Origin: Candidatus Rokuibacteriota bacterium
Lineage (GTDB): Bacteria > Methylomirabilota > Methylomirabilia > Rokubacteriales > CSP1-6
Reading direction: 5' to 3'
Length of the DNA: 64,000 nucleotides
Assembly (NCBI GenBank): GCA_030647435.1
Contig: JAUSJX010000107.1
Coordinates: 1 to 64,000, forward strand
This document shows positions 15,849 to 24,968 of the stretch, piece by piece (position 1 is the first letter of the stretch; each line of letters opens with the position of its first letter). The notes under the pieces were generated by a model, which did no database searches, was not told where the DNA came from, and saw only the letters and a list, made by a program, of their open reading frames with translations. A program made the translations under genes and the position numbers.

Positions 15849-17273
15849 ATGAGCAAGCCCAACGGCATGGCCGCCGATGCGCTCCGCTATCTCGACGCCC
15901 ACATGGGCGACTTCACGCGGGAGCTGTCCGATCTGTCGAGGATCCCGAGCGTGTCGGCGAACGGTTTCCCGAAGGAGGAAGTCAGGCGCTCCGCCGAGGC
16001 GACGGCCGATGTCCTGCGCCGCGCGCGGGTGGACAATGTTCGCGTCCTCGAGATCCCGGGCGTGCACCCCTACGTGTACGGCGAATGGCTCAAGCGCCCG
16101 GGGGCGCCGACGATTCTCCTGTACGGCCACCACGACGTCCAGCCGCCGGGCAGGCCGGAGAAGTGGCTCTCGCCACCCTTCGAGCCGATCGAGCGAGGCG
16201 GGCGGCTCTACGGCCGCGGCACCGCGGATGACAAGGGTGGCGTCATGGTCCATGTGGCCGCCGTCGCCGCGTACCTCCAGGCCGCGGGCTCGCTGCCGTG
16301 CAACGTCAAGTTCATCATTGAAGGCGAAGAAGAGATCGGTTCGGAGAACCTCGGCCGCTTCCTGACGGAGTACCGCGACCTCGTGGCCGCGGACTACATC
16401 GTGCTGTCGGACACGGCGAACTTCGACACGGGCATCCCGGCGCTGACCTACCAGCTCCGCGGCATCTGCCAGGTGGACGTCGAGGTCGCCTGCCTCAAGC
16501 AGCCGGTGCACAGCGGCGCCTGGGGCGGTCCTGTCCCCGACGCCGTCCAGATTCTCTGCCGTCTGATCGCCGATCTCACCAAGGCCGACGGCTCGCTCGA
16601 TGTGCCGGGCCTCTACAAGAAGGTCGCCAAGCCCAGCGCCAAGCAGCTCGGCCGCATCCGCGCCCTGCCATTCAACGAGGCCAAGTACAAGAAGGAGGCC
16701 GGGATGCTTCCCGGCGTACGGCTCGGCGGCGAGAAGCGCTTCTCGGTCTACGAGCGCCTATGGACTCGCCCGGCGCTGACCGTCATCGCGCTCGAGGCGC
16801 GGCCGTTCCTGGGCTCCTCCAACCAGATCATCGAAGCGGCGCGGGCGCGGCTGTCGCTTCGGACCGTCCCAGGGATGGACGCGCGCGAGGCAGGCCGGCT
16901 TCTCGGCCGCAAGTTGACCAGCCGGCCGCCCCAGGGCGCGCGCGTGACCGCGCGACTGACGAGCACTGCGCCCTGGTGGACGACGGACCCTGAGGGCGAA
17001 GCGTTCGAGGCCGCTCGCCGCGCGCTCAAGGCCGGCTTCGGCCGCGAGGCGGCGATGATCGGCTGCGGCGGCTCCATCGGCTTCGTCGGCCCGTTCGCCC
17101 GCGTGCTGGGCGGCGTGCCCTGTCTCCTCATGGGCGTGGAAGACCCCGCGACCAACGCGCACTCCGAGAACGAGAGCCTGCATCTCGGCGACTGGCTCAA
17201 GTGCATGCGCGCGGCCGTTCACCTGTACGACGAGCTCGCGCGCGTGCCGCTCGGGCGCCGCCGCGGCGGCTGA
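15849..17273 (+). CDS. M20 family dipeptidase/amidohydrolase
   Basis: 474 residues, typical of M20 di-zinc peptidases of the ArgE/DapE/carnosinase group. Metal and catalytic residues are present in order: YGHHDVQ (about residue 93), GTADDKGG (about 123), IEGEEEIGSEN (about 158), LSDTANFD (about 187) and NAHSENE near the C-terminus (about 436). The lid domain between residues 200 and 330 is complete. The start at 15849 follows a very purine-rich leader (GGAAGGAAGAAAGGAAAAA), a strong ribosome binding context. It is divergent from the CinA-like gene with a short gap. Substrate is most likely a dipeptide or N-acyl amino acid; the sequence does not tell which. Confidence 0.9.
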   Translation: MSKPNGMAADALRYLDAHMGDFTRELSDLSRIPSVSANGFPKEEVRRSAEATADVLRRARVDNVRVLEIPGVHPYVYGEWLKRPGAPTILLYGHHDVQPPGRPEKWLSPPFEPIERGGRLYGRGTADDKGGVMVHVAAVAAYLQAAGSLPCNVKFIIEGEEEIGSENLGRFLTEYRDLVAADYIVLSDTANFDTGIPALTYQLRGICQVDVEVACLKQPVHSGAWGGPVPDAVQILCRLIADLTKADGSLDVPGLYKKVAKPSAKQLGRIRALPFNEAKYKKEAGMLPGVRLGGEKRFSVYERLWTRPALTVIALEARPFLGSSNQIIEAARARLSLRTVPGMDAREAGRLLGRKLTSRPPQGARVTARLTSTAPWWTTDPEGEAFEAARRALKAGFGREAAMIGCGGSIGFVGPFARVLGGVPCLLMGVEDPATNAHSENESLHLGDWLKCMRAAVHLYDELARVPLGRRRGG

Positions 17274-17349
17274 GGTAAGATGGCGCCCGCACCCTGCTCC
17301 CACCCCTGAACGCGGGCCCGCCGCAGGGCGGCCCCCGGAGGATCGCGAC

Positions 17350-18033
17350 ATGGATCACAGCAAAGGTCAGATGGTCACGCTCAAGGCCGAGGACGGCCAC
17401 TTGCTTTCCGCCTACCGCGCCGCGCCAGCGGGCAAGCCCAAGGCCGGCCTCGTCGTCATCCAGGAGATCTTCGGCGTCAACTCCCACATCAAGAAGGTGT
17501 CAGACGGGTTCGCGGCGGATGGCTACGTCGCCCTGGCGCCGGCCATCTTCGACCGCGCCGAGCGCGGCTTCGAGACCGGCTACCAGCCCGCCGACATCGA
17601 GCGCGGGCGCGGCGTCCGCGGCAAGATCGACATCAACGACATGATCAAGGACATCCGCGCGGCCGTCGGCTCGCTCGCCGCGGAGGGCCTCAAGGTCGGC
17701 GTGGTCGGTTACTGCCTCGGCGGCACGCTCGCCTGGCTTGCCGCCACGCGCATCGATGGCGTGAGCTGCGCCGTCAGCTACTATGGCGGCGGCATCGCCG
17801 AGACCGCGGCCGAGAAACCGCGCTGCCCCGTCCTCTTCCACTTCGGCGAGACCGACCAGTCCATCCCGCCGGATCACCACGCGAAGATCCGCGCCGCGCA
17901 CCCCACACTGCCCCTGCACGTCTATTTGACGGCGGGGCACGGCTTCAACTGCGACGAGCGCGGCGCCTACCACGCGCCCAGCGCGGCGCTCGCGCGCACG
18001 CGGACGATGGAGTTCCTGGCCAAGCACCTGTAG
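17350..18033 (+). CDS. Dienelactone hydrolase family protein
   Basis: 227 residues, matching the compact alpha/beta hydrolase fold of dienelactone hydrolases, which open lactone rings in chlorocatechol and related aromatic degradation. The unusual cysteine nucleophile is in VVGYCLGGTLA, the acid in FGETDQSIP and the histidine in GHGFNCDERGAYH; EIFGVNSHI near residue 42 is a further family mark. No other aromatic-degradation genes lie near, so it may be a generalist esterase. A GGAGGATCG ribosome binding site precedes the ATG. A TAAGAT box at 17277-17282 lies about 70 bases upstream, so this gene appears to have a normal leader, unlike several neighbours. Confidence 0.9.
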   Translation: MDHSKGQMVTLKAEDGHLLSAYRAAPAGKPKAGLVVIQEIFGVNSHIKKVSDGFAADGYVALAPAIFDRAERGFETGYQPADIERGRGVRGKIDINDMIKDIRAAVGSLAAEGLKVGVVGYCLGGTLAWLAATRIDGVSCAVSYYGGGIAETAAEKPRCPVLFHFGETDQSIPPDHHAKIRAAHPTLPLHVYLTAGHGFNCDERGAYHAPSAALARTRTMEFLAKHL

Positions 18034-18087
18034 AACGGGTCTGGAGCTCTGACCGGTCCATCGTCGCAGCGGCGGCTCGTCGTCGAG

Positions 18088-19242
18088 TTGGCAGCGGCCG
18101 CGCTCGCGCGCCTTGTCCTCAACACGGCGCGGCGCTTCGCCTATCCCTTCGCGCCGGCCTTGGCGCGAGGGCTCGACGTGCCGCTCACCAGCGTGACCTC
18201 GCTCATCGCCCTCAACCAGGGGGCGGGGCTCCTGGGCCCGTTCCTGGGCCCGCTCGCCGACCGGTGGGGGCCGCGGGCGATGATGCTGGTGGGCCTAGCA
18301 AGTCTCTGTTGCGGCATGATCGCGGCGGCGGCGCTGCCGATCTACGCCACGGTGCTCGTGGCGCTCCTGCTCGCCGGGGTCGGGAAGAGTTGCTTCGACC
18401 CGGCGATCCAGGCGTATGTCGGCGCGCGCGTCCCCTGGGAGACGCGCGGGCTCGCCATCGGCCTCGTCGAGTTCGCCTGGGCGGGCAGCACACTCGTGGG
18501 CATTCCGCTGATCGGCTGGCTCATCGGCCGCTTCGGCTGGCGCTCGCCCTTTCTCCTTCTGGCCGCGCTCGCCGCCGCGAGCTTCACGCTCCTGGTGCTT
18601 CTCTTGCCGCGCGTCCCGTCGGCGCGAGGGGCCGGGCCCGCCGGCATCGGCCTGACCCAGGCGTGGCGGCTTCTCGTAGGGCGGCGCCCCGCGCTGGGAG
18701 CTCTCGGCTACAGCGTCTGCTTCACCATGGCGAATGATTCGCTCTTCGTCGTCTACGGCGCCTGGCTCGAGAGGGATTTCCGGCTGCCGCTGGCGGCCTT
18801 GGGCTCGGCGACGATCGTGATCGGCGCGGCCGAGCTCCTGGCCGAGTCGCTGATCGTGTTCCTCGCCGATCGCGTAGGCCTCGTGCGCGCGGCCGTGGGC
18901 GGCGTCGCCCTGACGGCGGTGGCGTATCTCCTGCTTCCGGCCGTGTCGCGGACGCTCCCGCTGGCCCTCGCCGCGCTCTTCCTGGCCTTTCTCGCCTTCG
19001 AGTTCACCGTGGTGACGGCCATGGGACTTTTCACTGAAGTGCTGCCGGGCGCGCGCGGGACCATGATGGGTATGCTCGCCGCCACCTCCGGCACGGGGCG
19101 CATGCTGGGCGCTCTCATGGGCGGCTACGTCTGGCTGTGGGGCGGGCTTGCCGCCACGGGCGCGGTCGCCGCGGCGCTGTCGCTGCTCGCGCTGGGCTCC
19201 CTCGTCTGGGGACTTCGCGGCTGGCACCCGCGCCCCGTATGA
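18088..19242 (+). CDS. Major facilitator superfamily transporter, 12-helix type
   Basis: About 384 residues of strongly hydrophobic sequence with the MFS loop 2-3 signature (GPLADRWGPRAMML) and a second-half equivalent. The fold repeats (two sets of six helices) can be followed from LNQGAGLLGPFLGP to VWLWGGLAATGAV. No substrate signature is visible. The first conventional start is a TTG at 18088; the frame remains open to a CTG at 18049 with additional plausible residues (TGPSSQRRLVVE), so the true N-terminus may be slightly longer. The preceding gene ends 55 bases upstream on the same strand, so cotranscription is possible. Confidence 0.85.
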   Translation: MAAAALARLVLNTARRFAYPFAPALARGLDVPLTSVTSLIALNQGAGLLGPFLGPLADRWGPRAMMLVGLASLCCGMIAAAALPIYATVLVALLLAGVGKSCFDPAIQAYVGARVPWETRGLAIGLVEFAWAGSTLVGIPLIGWLIGRFGWRSPFLLLAALAAASFTLLVLLLPRVPSARGAGPAGIGLTQAWRLLVGRRPALGALGYSVCFTMANDSLFVVYGAWLERDFRLPLAALGSATIVIGAAELLAESLIVFLADRVGLVRAAVGGVALTAVAYLLLPAVSRTLPLALAALFLAFLAFEFTVVTAMGLFTEVLPGARGTMMGMLAATSGTGRMLGALMGGYVWLWGGLAATGAVAAALSLLALGSLVWGLRGWHPRPV

Positions 19243-19265
19243 TAGGCGCCCGCAGCCCGTATGAT
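19236..19265 (+). promoter_or_regulatory. Second example of a tandemly duplicated -10-like box (21-bp period)
   Basis: CCCGTATGATAG occurs at about 19236 and again 21 bp downstream, giving TATGAT hexamers at 19239-19244 and 19260-19265 just ahead of the thioesterase gene. The second hexamer overlaps the first possible ATG, so a leaderless message from it would favour the GTG at 19276 as the start. Confidence 0.45.
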
Positions 19266-19776
19266 AGATGACGCTGTGACTGGAGACATCCGGGCGCCGT
19301 TCGACGTGTACCGCAACCGTGTGCGACCCGAGTGGATAGACCACAACGGCCACATGAACATGGGCTACTACGTGGTGGTGTTCGATCTCGCCACCGACGA
19401 GTTCTTCCGCTCGATCGGCCTCGACGAGGCGTACCGACGCGCCTCCCGCGTGACCACCTTCGCGCTCGAGGCCCACGTGACCTACCATCGCGAGGTCCGC
19501 GAGGGTGACCCGCTGCGCTTCACCACGCTGCTCCTCGGCCACGACGCCAAGCGCCTGCACTACTTCCACCAGATGCACCACGCGGAGGAGGGCTACCTCG
19601 CCGCGACCAACGAGCTGATGTCGCTCCACGTCAGCGGGGAGACGCGACGGGGCGCGCCGATGGCGCCCGAGATCCTCGAGCGGCTGCGCCTGGTCCAAAC
19701 GGCTCACGACCGGCTCCCGCGCCCGCCCCAGGTGGGCCGCCGGCTTGGCCTTTCCACGCCCCCTACGACGCGCTGA
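19261..19776 (+). CDS. Hot-dog fold acyl-CoA thioesterase
   Basis: About 171 residues with the 4-hydroxybenzoyl-CoA thioesterase type hot-dog fold: RVRPEWIDHNGHMNMGYYVVVFD holds the usual Asp-His-N-G-H-hN pattern in which the Asp is catalytic, followed by EAHVTYHREVREGDPL and the long central strand HYFHQMHHAEEGYLAATNE. Similar proteins hydrolyse short or branched acyl-CoAs, sometimes carnitine-related. The start may be the ATG at 19261 or, more likely given the promoter-like repeat overlapping it, the GTG at 19276. It is followed at about 60 bases by the TIM-barrel isomerase gene. Confidence 0.8.
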   Translation: MIDDAVTGDIRAPFDVYRNRVRPEWIDHNGHMNMGYYVVVFDLATDEFFRSIGLDEAYRRASRVTTFALEAHVTYHREVREGDPLRFTTLLLGHDAKRLHYFHQMHHAEEGYLAATNELMSLHVSGETRRGAPMAPEILERLRLVQTAHDRLPRPPQVGRRLGLSTPPTTR

Positions 19777-19818
19777 GCGCCGCAGCCTCATTTGCCCCGG
19801 CGCCGGGCGCCGCGGCGG

Positions 19819-19824
19819 TATAAT
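19819..19824 (+). promoter_or_regulatory. Consensus -10 box (TATAAT) close to a start codon
   Basis: A perfect TATAAT lies 12 bases before the ATG at 19837, preceded by a GC-rich inverted repeat (about 19798-19815). A message starting 6-8 bases downstream would have a leader of only a few bases. No -35 element at standard spacing is evident. Confidence 0.4.
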
Positions 19825-19836
19825 CCTCGCGCTTCC

Positions 19837-20640
19837 ATGCGCAACCCGCTCGCGCTCCACACGTGGACCCTCGACACGACGCCGCTCGGGCGCGTGCTCG
19901 AGATCGCGCGCGAGACCGGGTGGCAGGCCGTCGAGCTCCGCCGCCTGGACTTCGCGCGAGCGGCCGAGCGGGGGCAGGCGGCCGAGGCCGTGCTCGACCG
20001 CGTGCGATCGTCCGGCCTCGCCACGGCCTGCGTTGGCGTCGCGCTCGGCTGGATGTGGGCCGAGGGCGACGAGCGCGCCAAACTGCTCCGCGCCTTCGAC
20101 GAGTCGTGCCGCTGGGCCAAGGCCCTCGACTGCCGCACCGTCATGAGCCCGGTGGACCGGGGGCGCGGCGACGTCGTGCGCGCGGTGGCGAGCATCGGCG
20201 AGGTGGGCGACATCGCCGCGCGTCACGGCGTCAGGCTCGCGCTCGAATTCAACTCGCAGTGCGAGCAGTTCAACACGCTCGCGAGCGCGCGCGAGGCGCT
20301 CGCCAAGGCCGCGCATCCCCATGTCGGGCTCCTGCTCGACGCCTATCACCTCGGCAGGAGCGGGGCGCGGCCTGAGGACCTCGACAGCGTCCCCGGCGGG
20401 GACATCGCCTACGTCCAGTTCAGCGACGTGCCGCGAAGCGGGCTCGTCCCCGGCCAGGCGCTTGACCGTTTGCCGCCGGGGCAGGGCAGCGTGCCGTTCA
20501 GGGATTTCTTCGCCGCCATCGAGCGCCGGGGCTACGCGGGCTACTGCTCGTACGAGGCGCCCAACCCCGCGGCGTGGGCCCGCGACCCCGCGGCCGTCGC
20601 GCGCGAGGCGCTCGAGGCGACGAAGGCCGCCGCGGCATGA
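19837..20640 (+). CDS. Sugar phosphate isomerase/epimerase (xylose isomerase-like TIM barrel)
   Basis: 267 residues of the AP-endonuclease-2/xylose isomerase-like TIM-barrel family. Typical signs are the opening ALHTWTLDTTPL, WQAVELRRLDF, LALEFNSQCEQF with a metal-binding glutamate, VGLLLDAYHLGRSG with the Asp-x-x-His pair, and YVQFSDVP near the C-terminus, ending in the RGYAGYCSYEAPN motif. Members act on inosose, hydroxypyruvate and other sugar derivatives; the substrate here is unknown. The ATG at 19837 is chosen because the barrel starts at once. The stop overlaps the start of the HlyD gene (ATGA), indicating cotranscription with an efflux pump to which it has no obvious functional link. 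Confidence 0.85.
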   Translation: MRNPLALHTWTLDTTPLGRVLEIARETGWQAVELRRLDFARAAERGQAAEAVLDRVRSSGLATACVGVALGWMWAEGDERAKLLRAFDESCRWAKALDCRTVMSPVDRGRGDVVRAVASIGEVGDIAARHGVRLALEFNSQCEQFNTLASAREALAKAAHPHVGLLLDAYHLGRSGARPEDLDSVPGGDIAYVQFSDVPRSGLVPGQALDRLPPGQGSVPFRDFFAAIERRGYAGYCSYEAPNPAAWARDPAAVAREALEATKAAAA

Positions 20641-21908
20641 ACGGCATCCCCGACGACCGTCGGCGGATCGTCATCGGCGCGGCGGCCGTGGTCGGCTTGG
20701 CCGGCCTCCTGTTCGGCGGCTGGGTGTGGTGGCAGGCCCGCTCCCAGATCAGCACCGACGACGCCTACGTCGAGGGCGCCGTCACGGTCATCAGCTCGAA
20801 AGTCTCGGGCAATATCTCCGAGATGCTCGTCAAGGACAACCAGGCCGTCAAGGCGGGCGAGCTCCTGCTGCGGGTGGACCCGCGCGACTACCGGGCCAAG
20901 CGCGACCAGGCCGCCGCCGCGGTGAAGGTCGCGGAAGCGGCCCTGCTGGCCCTGCGATCCGAGCTGCCGATGACGCGCGGGGTGACGGTGGCGCAGGGCG
21001 ACGAGGCGCGCGGGGCTCTCGAAGGGGCGCGGGCGGCCGAAGCGGCGAGCCAGTCGGCCGTCGAGGAGGCGCAGGCCCAGCTCGAGGCCAAGCGCGCGGC
21101 GGCGTCGGCCGCCGAGGCGGACGTGGCGGGCGCGCGGGCCACCGCGGTCCAGGCGGTCCGCGAGAAGGACCGCCAGCGCAAGCTCGTCGAGCAGGGCTTG
21201 GTCGCCCAGCGCGACTATGACCAGGCCGAGGCCGCCGAGGGCACAGCGCGCGCCTCGCTCGAAGCTTTCGAGCGCCGGAAGATCCAGGTCGAGCGCGAGG
21301 CGCAGCAGGTCGAGGCCGCGCTCGCCTCCCGGCGGCTCGGCGTCCAGCAGGCGCGGCAGCGCGTGGCCGAGCTGCGCGGCTCGCTCGCCCGCGCCGAGAG
21401 CCAGCGGCACCAAGTCCCGATGAAGGAGGCCGAGGTGGCCCGCGCCGAGGCGGCGCTGGCCCAGACGCAGGCGGACCTCGCGTACGCGGAGCTCCAGCTC
21501 CAGTACACCGAAGTGCGCGCTCCGGTGGACGGCGTGGTTTCCAAGCGAACGGTCGAGCTGGGGCAGGTCGCCCAGATGGGCCAGCCGCTGCTGGCCATCG
21601 TGCCGCTCCACGATGTTTGGGTCATCGCCAACTTCAAGGAAACCCAGCTCGAGCGCATCCGGCCGGGCATGAAGGCCGAGGTGCACGTGGACACGTTCTC
21701 CGACCGCACCTTCCAGGGGACGGTGGATTCGCTCGCCGCCGGGACGGGCGCGCGGTTCTCGCTCCTGCCGCCGGAGAATGCCACCGGCAACTGGGTCAAG
21801 GTGGTCCAGCGGCTGCCCGTCAAGATCAGGCTCGACCCCGGGGAGTTCGGCAACCCCCACACGCTGCGCGCAGGCATGTCCGCCGTCGTCACCGTGAAGC
21901 TCCGCTAG
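20637..21908 (+). CDS. HlyD/EmrA-type membrane fusion protein
   Basis: 423 residues: a short cytoplasmic tail, one N-terminal membrane helix (VVGLAGLLFGGWVWW), then the biotinyl-lipoyl-like half motif (ISTDDAYVEGAVTVISSKVSG), a long alpha-helical hairpin rich in Ala, Glu and Arg (about residues 95-280) and the second half of the lipoyl and beta-barrel domains (YTEVRAPVDGVVSKRTVELGQV). This is the periplasmic adaptor of an EmrAB-type drug efflux system. The helical hairpin is long, suggesting it reaches an outer-membrane channel such as TolC, which is not encoded here. It starts inside the stop of the preceding gene and is followed four bases later by the EmrB-like transporter. Confidence 0.9.
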   Translation: MNGIPDDRRRIVIGAAAVVGLAGLLFGGWVWWQARSQISTDDAYVEGAVTVISSKVSGNISEMLVKDNQAVKAGELLLRVDPRDYRAKRDQAAAAVKVAEAALLALRSELPMTRGVTVAQGDEARGALEGARAAEAASQSAVEEAQAQLEAKRAAASAAEADVAGARATAVQAVREKDRQRKLVEQGLVAQRDYDQAEAAEGTARASLEAFERRKIQVEREAQQVEAALASRRLGVQQARQRVAELRGSLARAESQRHQVPMKEAEVARAEAALAQTQADLAYAELQLQYTEVRAPVDGVVSKRTVELGQVAQMGQPLLAIVPLHDVWVIANFKETQLERIRPGMKAEVHVDTFSDRTFQGTVDSLAAGTGARFSLLPPENATGNWVKVVQRLPVKIRLDPGEFGNPHTLRAGMSAVVTVKLR

Positions 21909-21912
21909 CGCG

Positions 21913-23511
21913 ATGAACTCGTGGGCCAATCTCCCGGGAGCGCAGAAGTGGCTCATCACGCTGTCCGTGATGATGGTCACCATCATGCAGATCCTCGACA
22001 CCAGCGTCACCAACGTGGTGCTGCCGCACATACAGGGCTCGCTCTCGGCCGGCCTCGAGGAGGTGACCTGGGTCCTGACCTCCTACCTCGCGGCCAACGC
22101 GATCATCATTCCCGCCACGGGATGGCTCGCGGCTTTCATCGGCCGCCGCCGCTTCTTCCTGCTCTGCACCACGCTCTTCACCGTCAGCTCATTCCTGTCG
22201 GGCCTCGCGCCGAACCTGACCTTCCTCATCATCGCGCGCATCCTCCAGGGCATCGGCGGCGGCCCGCTGATTCCGCTGTCGCAGGCCATCCTCTGGGAGA
22301 TCTTCCCGCTCGGCCAGCGCGGGCTCGCCATGGCGGTCTGGGGCGTCGGCATCATGATGGGGCCGATCTTCGGCCCGACGCTCGGCGGCTGGATCGCCGA
22401 CAACTGGTCGTGGCGCTGGATCTTCTACATCAACCTGCCGATCGGGCTCCTGGGCTTTTTCATGATCAGCACCTTCCTCTTCGACCCCGAGTACCTGAAG
22501 AAGCCGGGGCGCATCGACGCGCTCGGGCTCGTGCTGATGGTGGTGGGCTTCGGCTGCCTCCAGCTCGTCCTCGATCGCGGTGAACACGAGGACTGGTTCG
22601 ACTCGGGCCTGATCGTGGGGCTGTCGGTCATCGCGTTCGCGGCGCTCGTCGGTTTCGTCATCCGCGAGCTGACGGCGCGGGAGCCGATCCTGGACCTGGG
22701 CGTATTCTCGGACCGCAACTTCGCCACGGGCTCGGTCTTCGTCATGATGGTCGGGCTCGGGCTCTACTCGAGCATGCTGCTGGTGGCGCTGTACACGCAG
22801 AAGCTCCTCGCCTACGACGCCTGGAACTCGGGCTCGGTGCTGGGTCCCGGAGGCGTGGGCAACCTGATCTCGCTCGTCATCGCCGGGCGTCTCGTGACCC
22901 GGATGGACCAGCGGCTCCTCGTGGCCCTCGGCTGCGTCATCAATGCCGTGAGCCTCTTCATGATGTCGCATCTCACCTTGACCGTGGACTACTGGTCGCT
23001 CGCGTCGCCGCGCTTCCTCCAGGGCCTGGGGCTCGGCTTCATCTTCGTGCCGCTCGTGACACTCACGCTCGCCACGATCGACCGCCAGAAGCTCGGCAAC
23101 GCCACGGCGGCCTTCAACGTGCTCCGCAACCTGGGCGGCAGCGTCGGGGTGGCACTGGCGACGACATTCCTCACCAGGCGGAGCCAGGGGCACCAGTCGG
23201 TGCTGGCGGCCCACGTCAACGTCTGGGACCCCGCGACGGCGGCCCGGCTCAAAGCGTGGACGGCCCACTTCGCCGCGCAGGGCGCCGACTCGTTCACCGC
23301 CGAGAAGCAGGCGGTCGCCATGCTCTACCACGATGTCGTGGCGCAGTCGCAGGTACTGGCCTACGCCGACGACTTCTGGATGCTGGCCGTCCTCTTCACC
23401 GTGCTGCCGCTCGCCATCCCGCTCATGCGCCGCGTCCGCGCCGAGCCGGTTGCCGTCGCCGCCGACGAGCCGTCGGGACGGGTCGAGCCCTTGCCCTCGG
23501 CGGTGGAGTGA
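21913..23511 (+). CDS. DHA2 family multidrug MFS transporter (EmrB/QacA type, 14 helices)
   Basis: 532 residues with the DHA2 marks: the opening motif MQILDTSVTNVVLPHIQGSL in helix 1, the loop 2-3 motif GWLAAFIGRRRFF, ARILQGIGGGPLIPLSQ, and the antiporter motif C region GPIFGPTLGGWI. The central extra pair of helices brings the count to 14. A long periplasmic loop with basic residues lies before the last helix (about 430-485). Together with the adjacent EmrA-like adaptor it should form an inner-membrane proton-driven drug or fatty-acid exporter. Substrate unknown. There is no local regulator (MarR/TetR). Confidence 0.92.
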   Translation: MNSWANLPGAQKWLITLSVMMVTIMQILDTSVTNVVLPHIQGSLSAGLEEVTWVLTSYLAANAIIIPATGWLAAFIGRRRFFLLCTTLFTVSSFLSGLAPNLTFLIIARILQGIGGGPLIPLSQAILWEIFPLGQRGLAMAVWGVGIMMGPIFGPTLGGWIADNWSWRWIFYINLPIGLLGFFMISTFLFDPEYLKKPGRIDALGLVLMVVGFGCLQLVLDRGEHEDWFDSGLIVGLSVIAFAALVGFVIRELTAREPILDLGVFSDRNFATGSVFVMMVGLGLYSSMLLVALYTQKLLAYDAWNSGSVLGPGGVGNLISLVIAGRLVTRMDQRLLVALGCVINAVSLFMMSHLTLTVDYWSLASPRFLQGLGLGFIFVPLVTLTLATIDRQKLGNATAAFNVLRNLGGSVGVALATTFLTRRSQGHQSVLAAHVNVWDPATAARLKAWTAHFAAQGADSFTAEKQAVAMLYHDVVAQSQVLAYADDFWMLAVLFTVLPLAIPLMRRVRAEPVAVAADEPSGRVEPLPSAVE

Positions 23512-23603
23512 ACCTGGGCGCGTGACACCAGCCAAAAGCGTGTGATAGGATACCGCCCCATTCACTTCAGGGAGTCACACAAGGGCGCCAAAAGGGGGAG
23601 CTT

Positions 23604-24914
23604 ATGACGCGAAGACTGACAACGATGGTGGTCTCAGTGCTGGTGCTTGGCCTGTGGGTCGGTTCGGCCTCGGCGGCTGTCAAGGTGAAGCTGCAGCTCT
23701 TTGCCGACGGGCTGGTGCATCCCCTGGTGATGCTCAACCCGCCGGACGGGAGCAAGCGCCTCTTCATCGTGGAGCAATCCGGCACGATTCAGATCATGAT
23801 GCCGGACGGCAAGCTGCGCCCCACGCCCTTCATCGATCTGAGCAAGAAGATGGTGAAGCTGGACTGGGAGTTCGACGAGCGGGGCCTGCTGGGGCTGGCC
23901 TTCCACCCCAAGTTCAAGGACAACGGCAAGTTCTACGTGGTGTACACCGCCCCCGTCCGCACCGACGCGGCGCGCCGCCCGCGCCTGCTGTACTGCTGCA
24001 CGAATTACCTGTCGGAGTTTCGCGTGTCCAAGACGGACCCGAACAAGGCGGACCTGTCCACCGAGCGCATCGTCTACTTCTGGGACAAGCCCCAGTTCAA
24101 CCACAATGGCGGCGAGCTGTTGTTCGGCCCCGACGACGGCTACCTGTACTTCTCCACCGGTGACGGGGGATGGGCCAACGACGTGGCCATCGGCCACACG
24201 CCCAAGATCGGCAATGCCCAGGACCTGAAGGTGAACCTGGGCAAGATTCTCCGCATCGACGTCGACTCGGGCGCTCCCTACAGCGTCCCCAAGGACAATC
24301 CATTCGTGGGCAAGAACGACGCGCTGCCGGAGATCTGGGCCTACGGCCTGCGCAACGTATGGCGGATGTCCTTCGACGCGGGCGGCAAGCGCGAGCTGTT
24401 CGGAGCCGATGTGGGACAGAACACGTGGGAGAGCGTCAAGCTGATCCAGAAGGGCGGCAACCACGGTTGGAACCGGATCGAGGGCTCGCACTGCTTCAAT
24501 CCTGACGATCCCAGCAACCCCAGCGCCCCGCAGACCTGCGACAAGACCGGCCTGCTGATGCCCATTATCGAGTACGGCAACATGAACGTGATCAAGGAAG
24601 GCAAGGGCATCTCCGTCACCGGCGGGTTCGTCTATCGCGGCAAGGCGATGCCGAACCTGGCGGGATCGTATGTCTTCGGCGACTGGAGCAAGTCCTTCAC
24701 CCAGCCCCAGGGGCTGCTGCTGGTGGCCCGTCCGCCCGGGCAGGCGGGCGCCATGTGGGCCATCGAGGACGTGGAGGTGACGAACATGAACTTCCACTCC
24801 TACGTGCTGGGCTTCGCCCAGGACGAGGACCGCGAGCTCTACGTGCTGGTTTCGGACAATACCGCGCCCGGCCGCGCCAATGACCGGATCTACAAGATCG
24901 TGCCCGCGAACTGA
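23604..24914 (+). CDS. PQQ-dependent soluble aldose sugar dehydrogenase (glucose/sorbosone dehydrogenase family)
   Basis: 436 residues with a cleavable signal peptide (MVVSVLVLGLWVGSASA). The six-bladed propeller of the GSDH family is seen from VHPLVMLNPPDGSKRLFIVEQ, DERGLLGLAFHPKF (with the HP pair), FNHNGGELLFGPDDGYLYFSTGDGG (catalytic-type His near residue 167), the ALPEIWAYGLRNVWRMSFD segment and GSYVFGDW. Two cysteine clusters (YCCTNY and HCF...QTCD) suggest disulphides as in HIPL/Asd-type members. It oxidises sugars in the periplasm using PQQ. A GGGGGAG ribosome binding site precedes the start. The c-type cytochrome immediately downstream is a natural electron acceptor, although a hairpin lies between them. 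Confidence 0.9.
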   Translation: MTRRLTTMVVSVLVLGLWVGSASAAVKVKLQLFADGLVHPLVMLNPPDGSKRLFIVEQSGTIQIMMPDGKLRPTPFIDLSKKMVKLDWEFDERGLLGLAFHPKFKDNGKFYVVYTAPVRTDAARRPRLLYCCTNYLSEFRVSKTDPNKADLSTERIVYFWDKPQFNHNGGELLFGPDDGYLYFSTGDGGWANDVAIGHTPKIGNAQDLKVNLGKILRIDVDSGAPYSVPKDNPFVGKNDALPEIWAYGLRNVWRMSFDAGGKRELFGADVGQNTWESVKLIQKGGNHGWNRIEGSHCFNPDDPSNPSAPQTCDKTGLLMPIIEYGNMNVIKEGKGISVTGGFVYRGKAMPNLAGSYVFGDWSKSFTQPQGLLLVARPPGQAGAMWAIEDVEVTNMNFHSYVLGFAQDEDRELYVLVSDNTAPGRANDRIYKIVPAN

Positions 24915-24929
24915 GTGACTCGACGCCGA

Positions 24930-24965
24930 GGCGCCGGGGGCCCCGCCCCCGGCGCCATTTTAAAA
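24930..24965 (+). terminator. Strong GC hairpin with short T tract
   Basis: GGCGCCGGGGGC (24930-24941) pairs perfectly with GCCCCCGGCGCC (24945-24956) over a 3-base loop and is followed by ATTTTAAAA. This is a good intrinsic terminator or attenuator between the sugar dehydrogenase and the cytochrome gene. Confidence 0.7.
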
Positions 24966-24968
24966 ACG

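Noticed and set aside
19837-20640. The TIM-barrel isomerase as a displaced eboE
   Set aside because: It is too short, it has ordinary xylose-isomerase-like motifs, and it lies 8 kb away in an unrelated operon.
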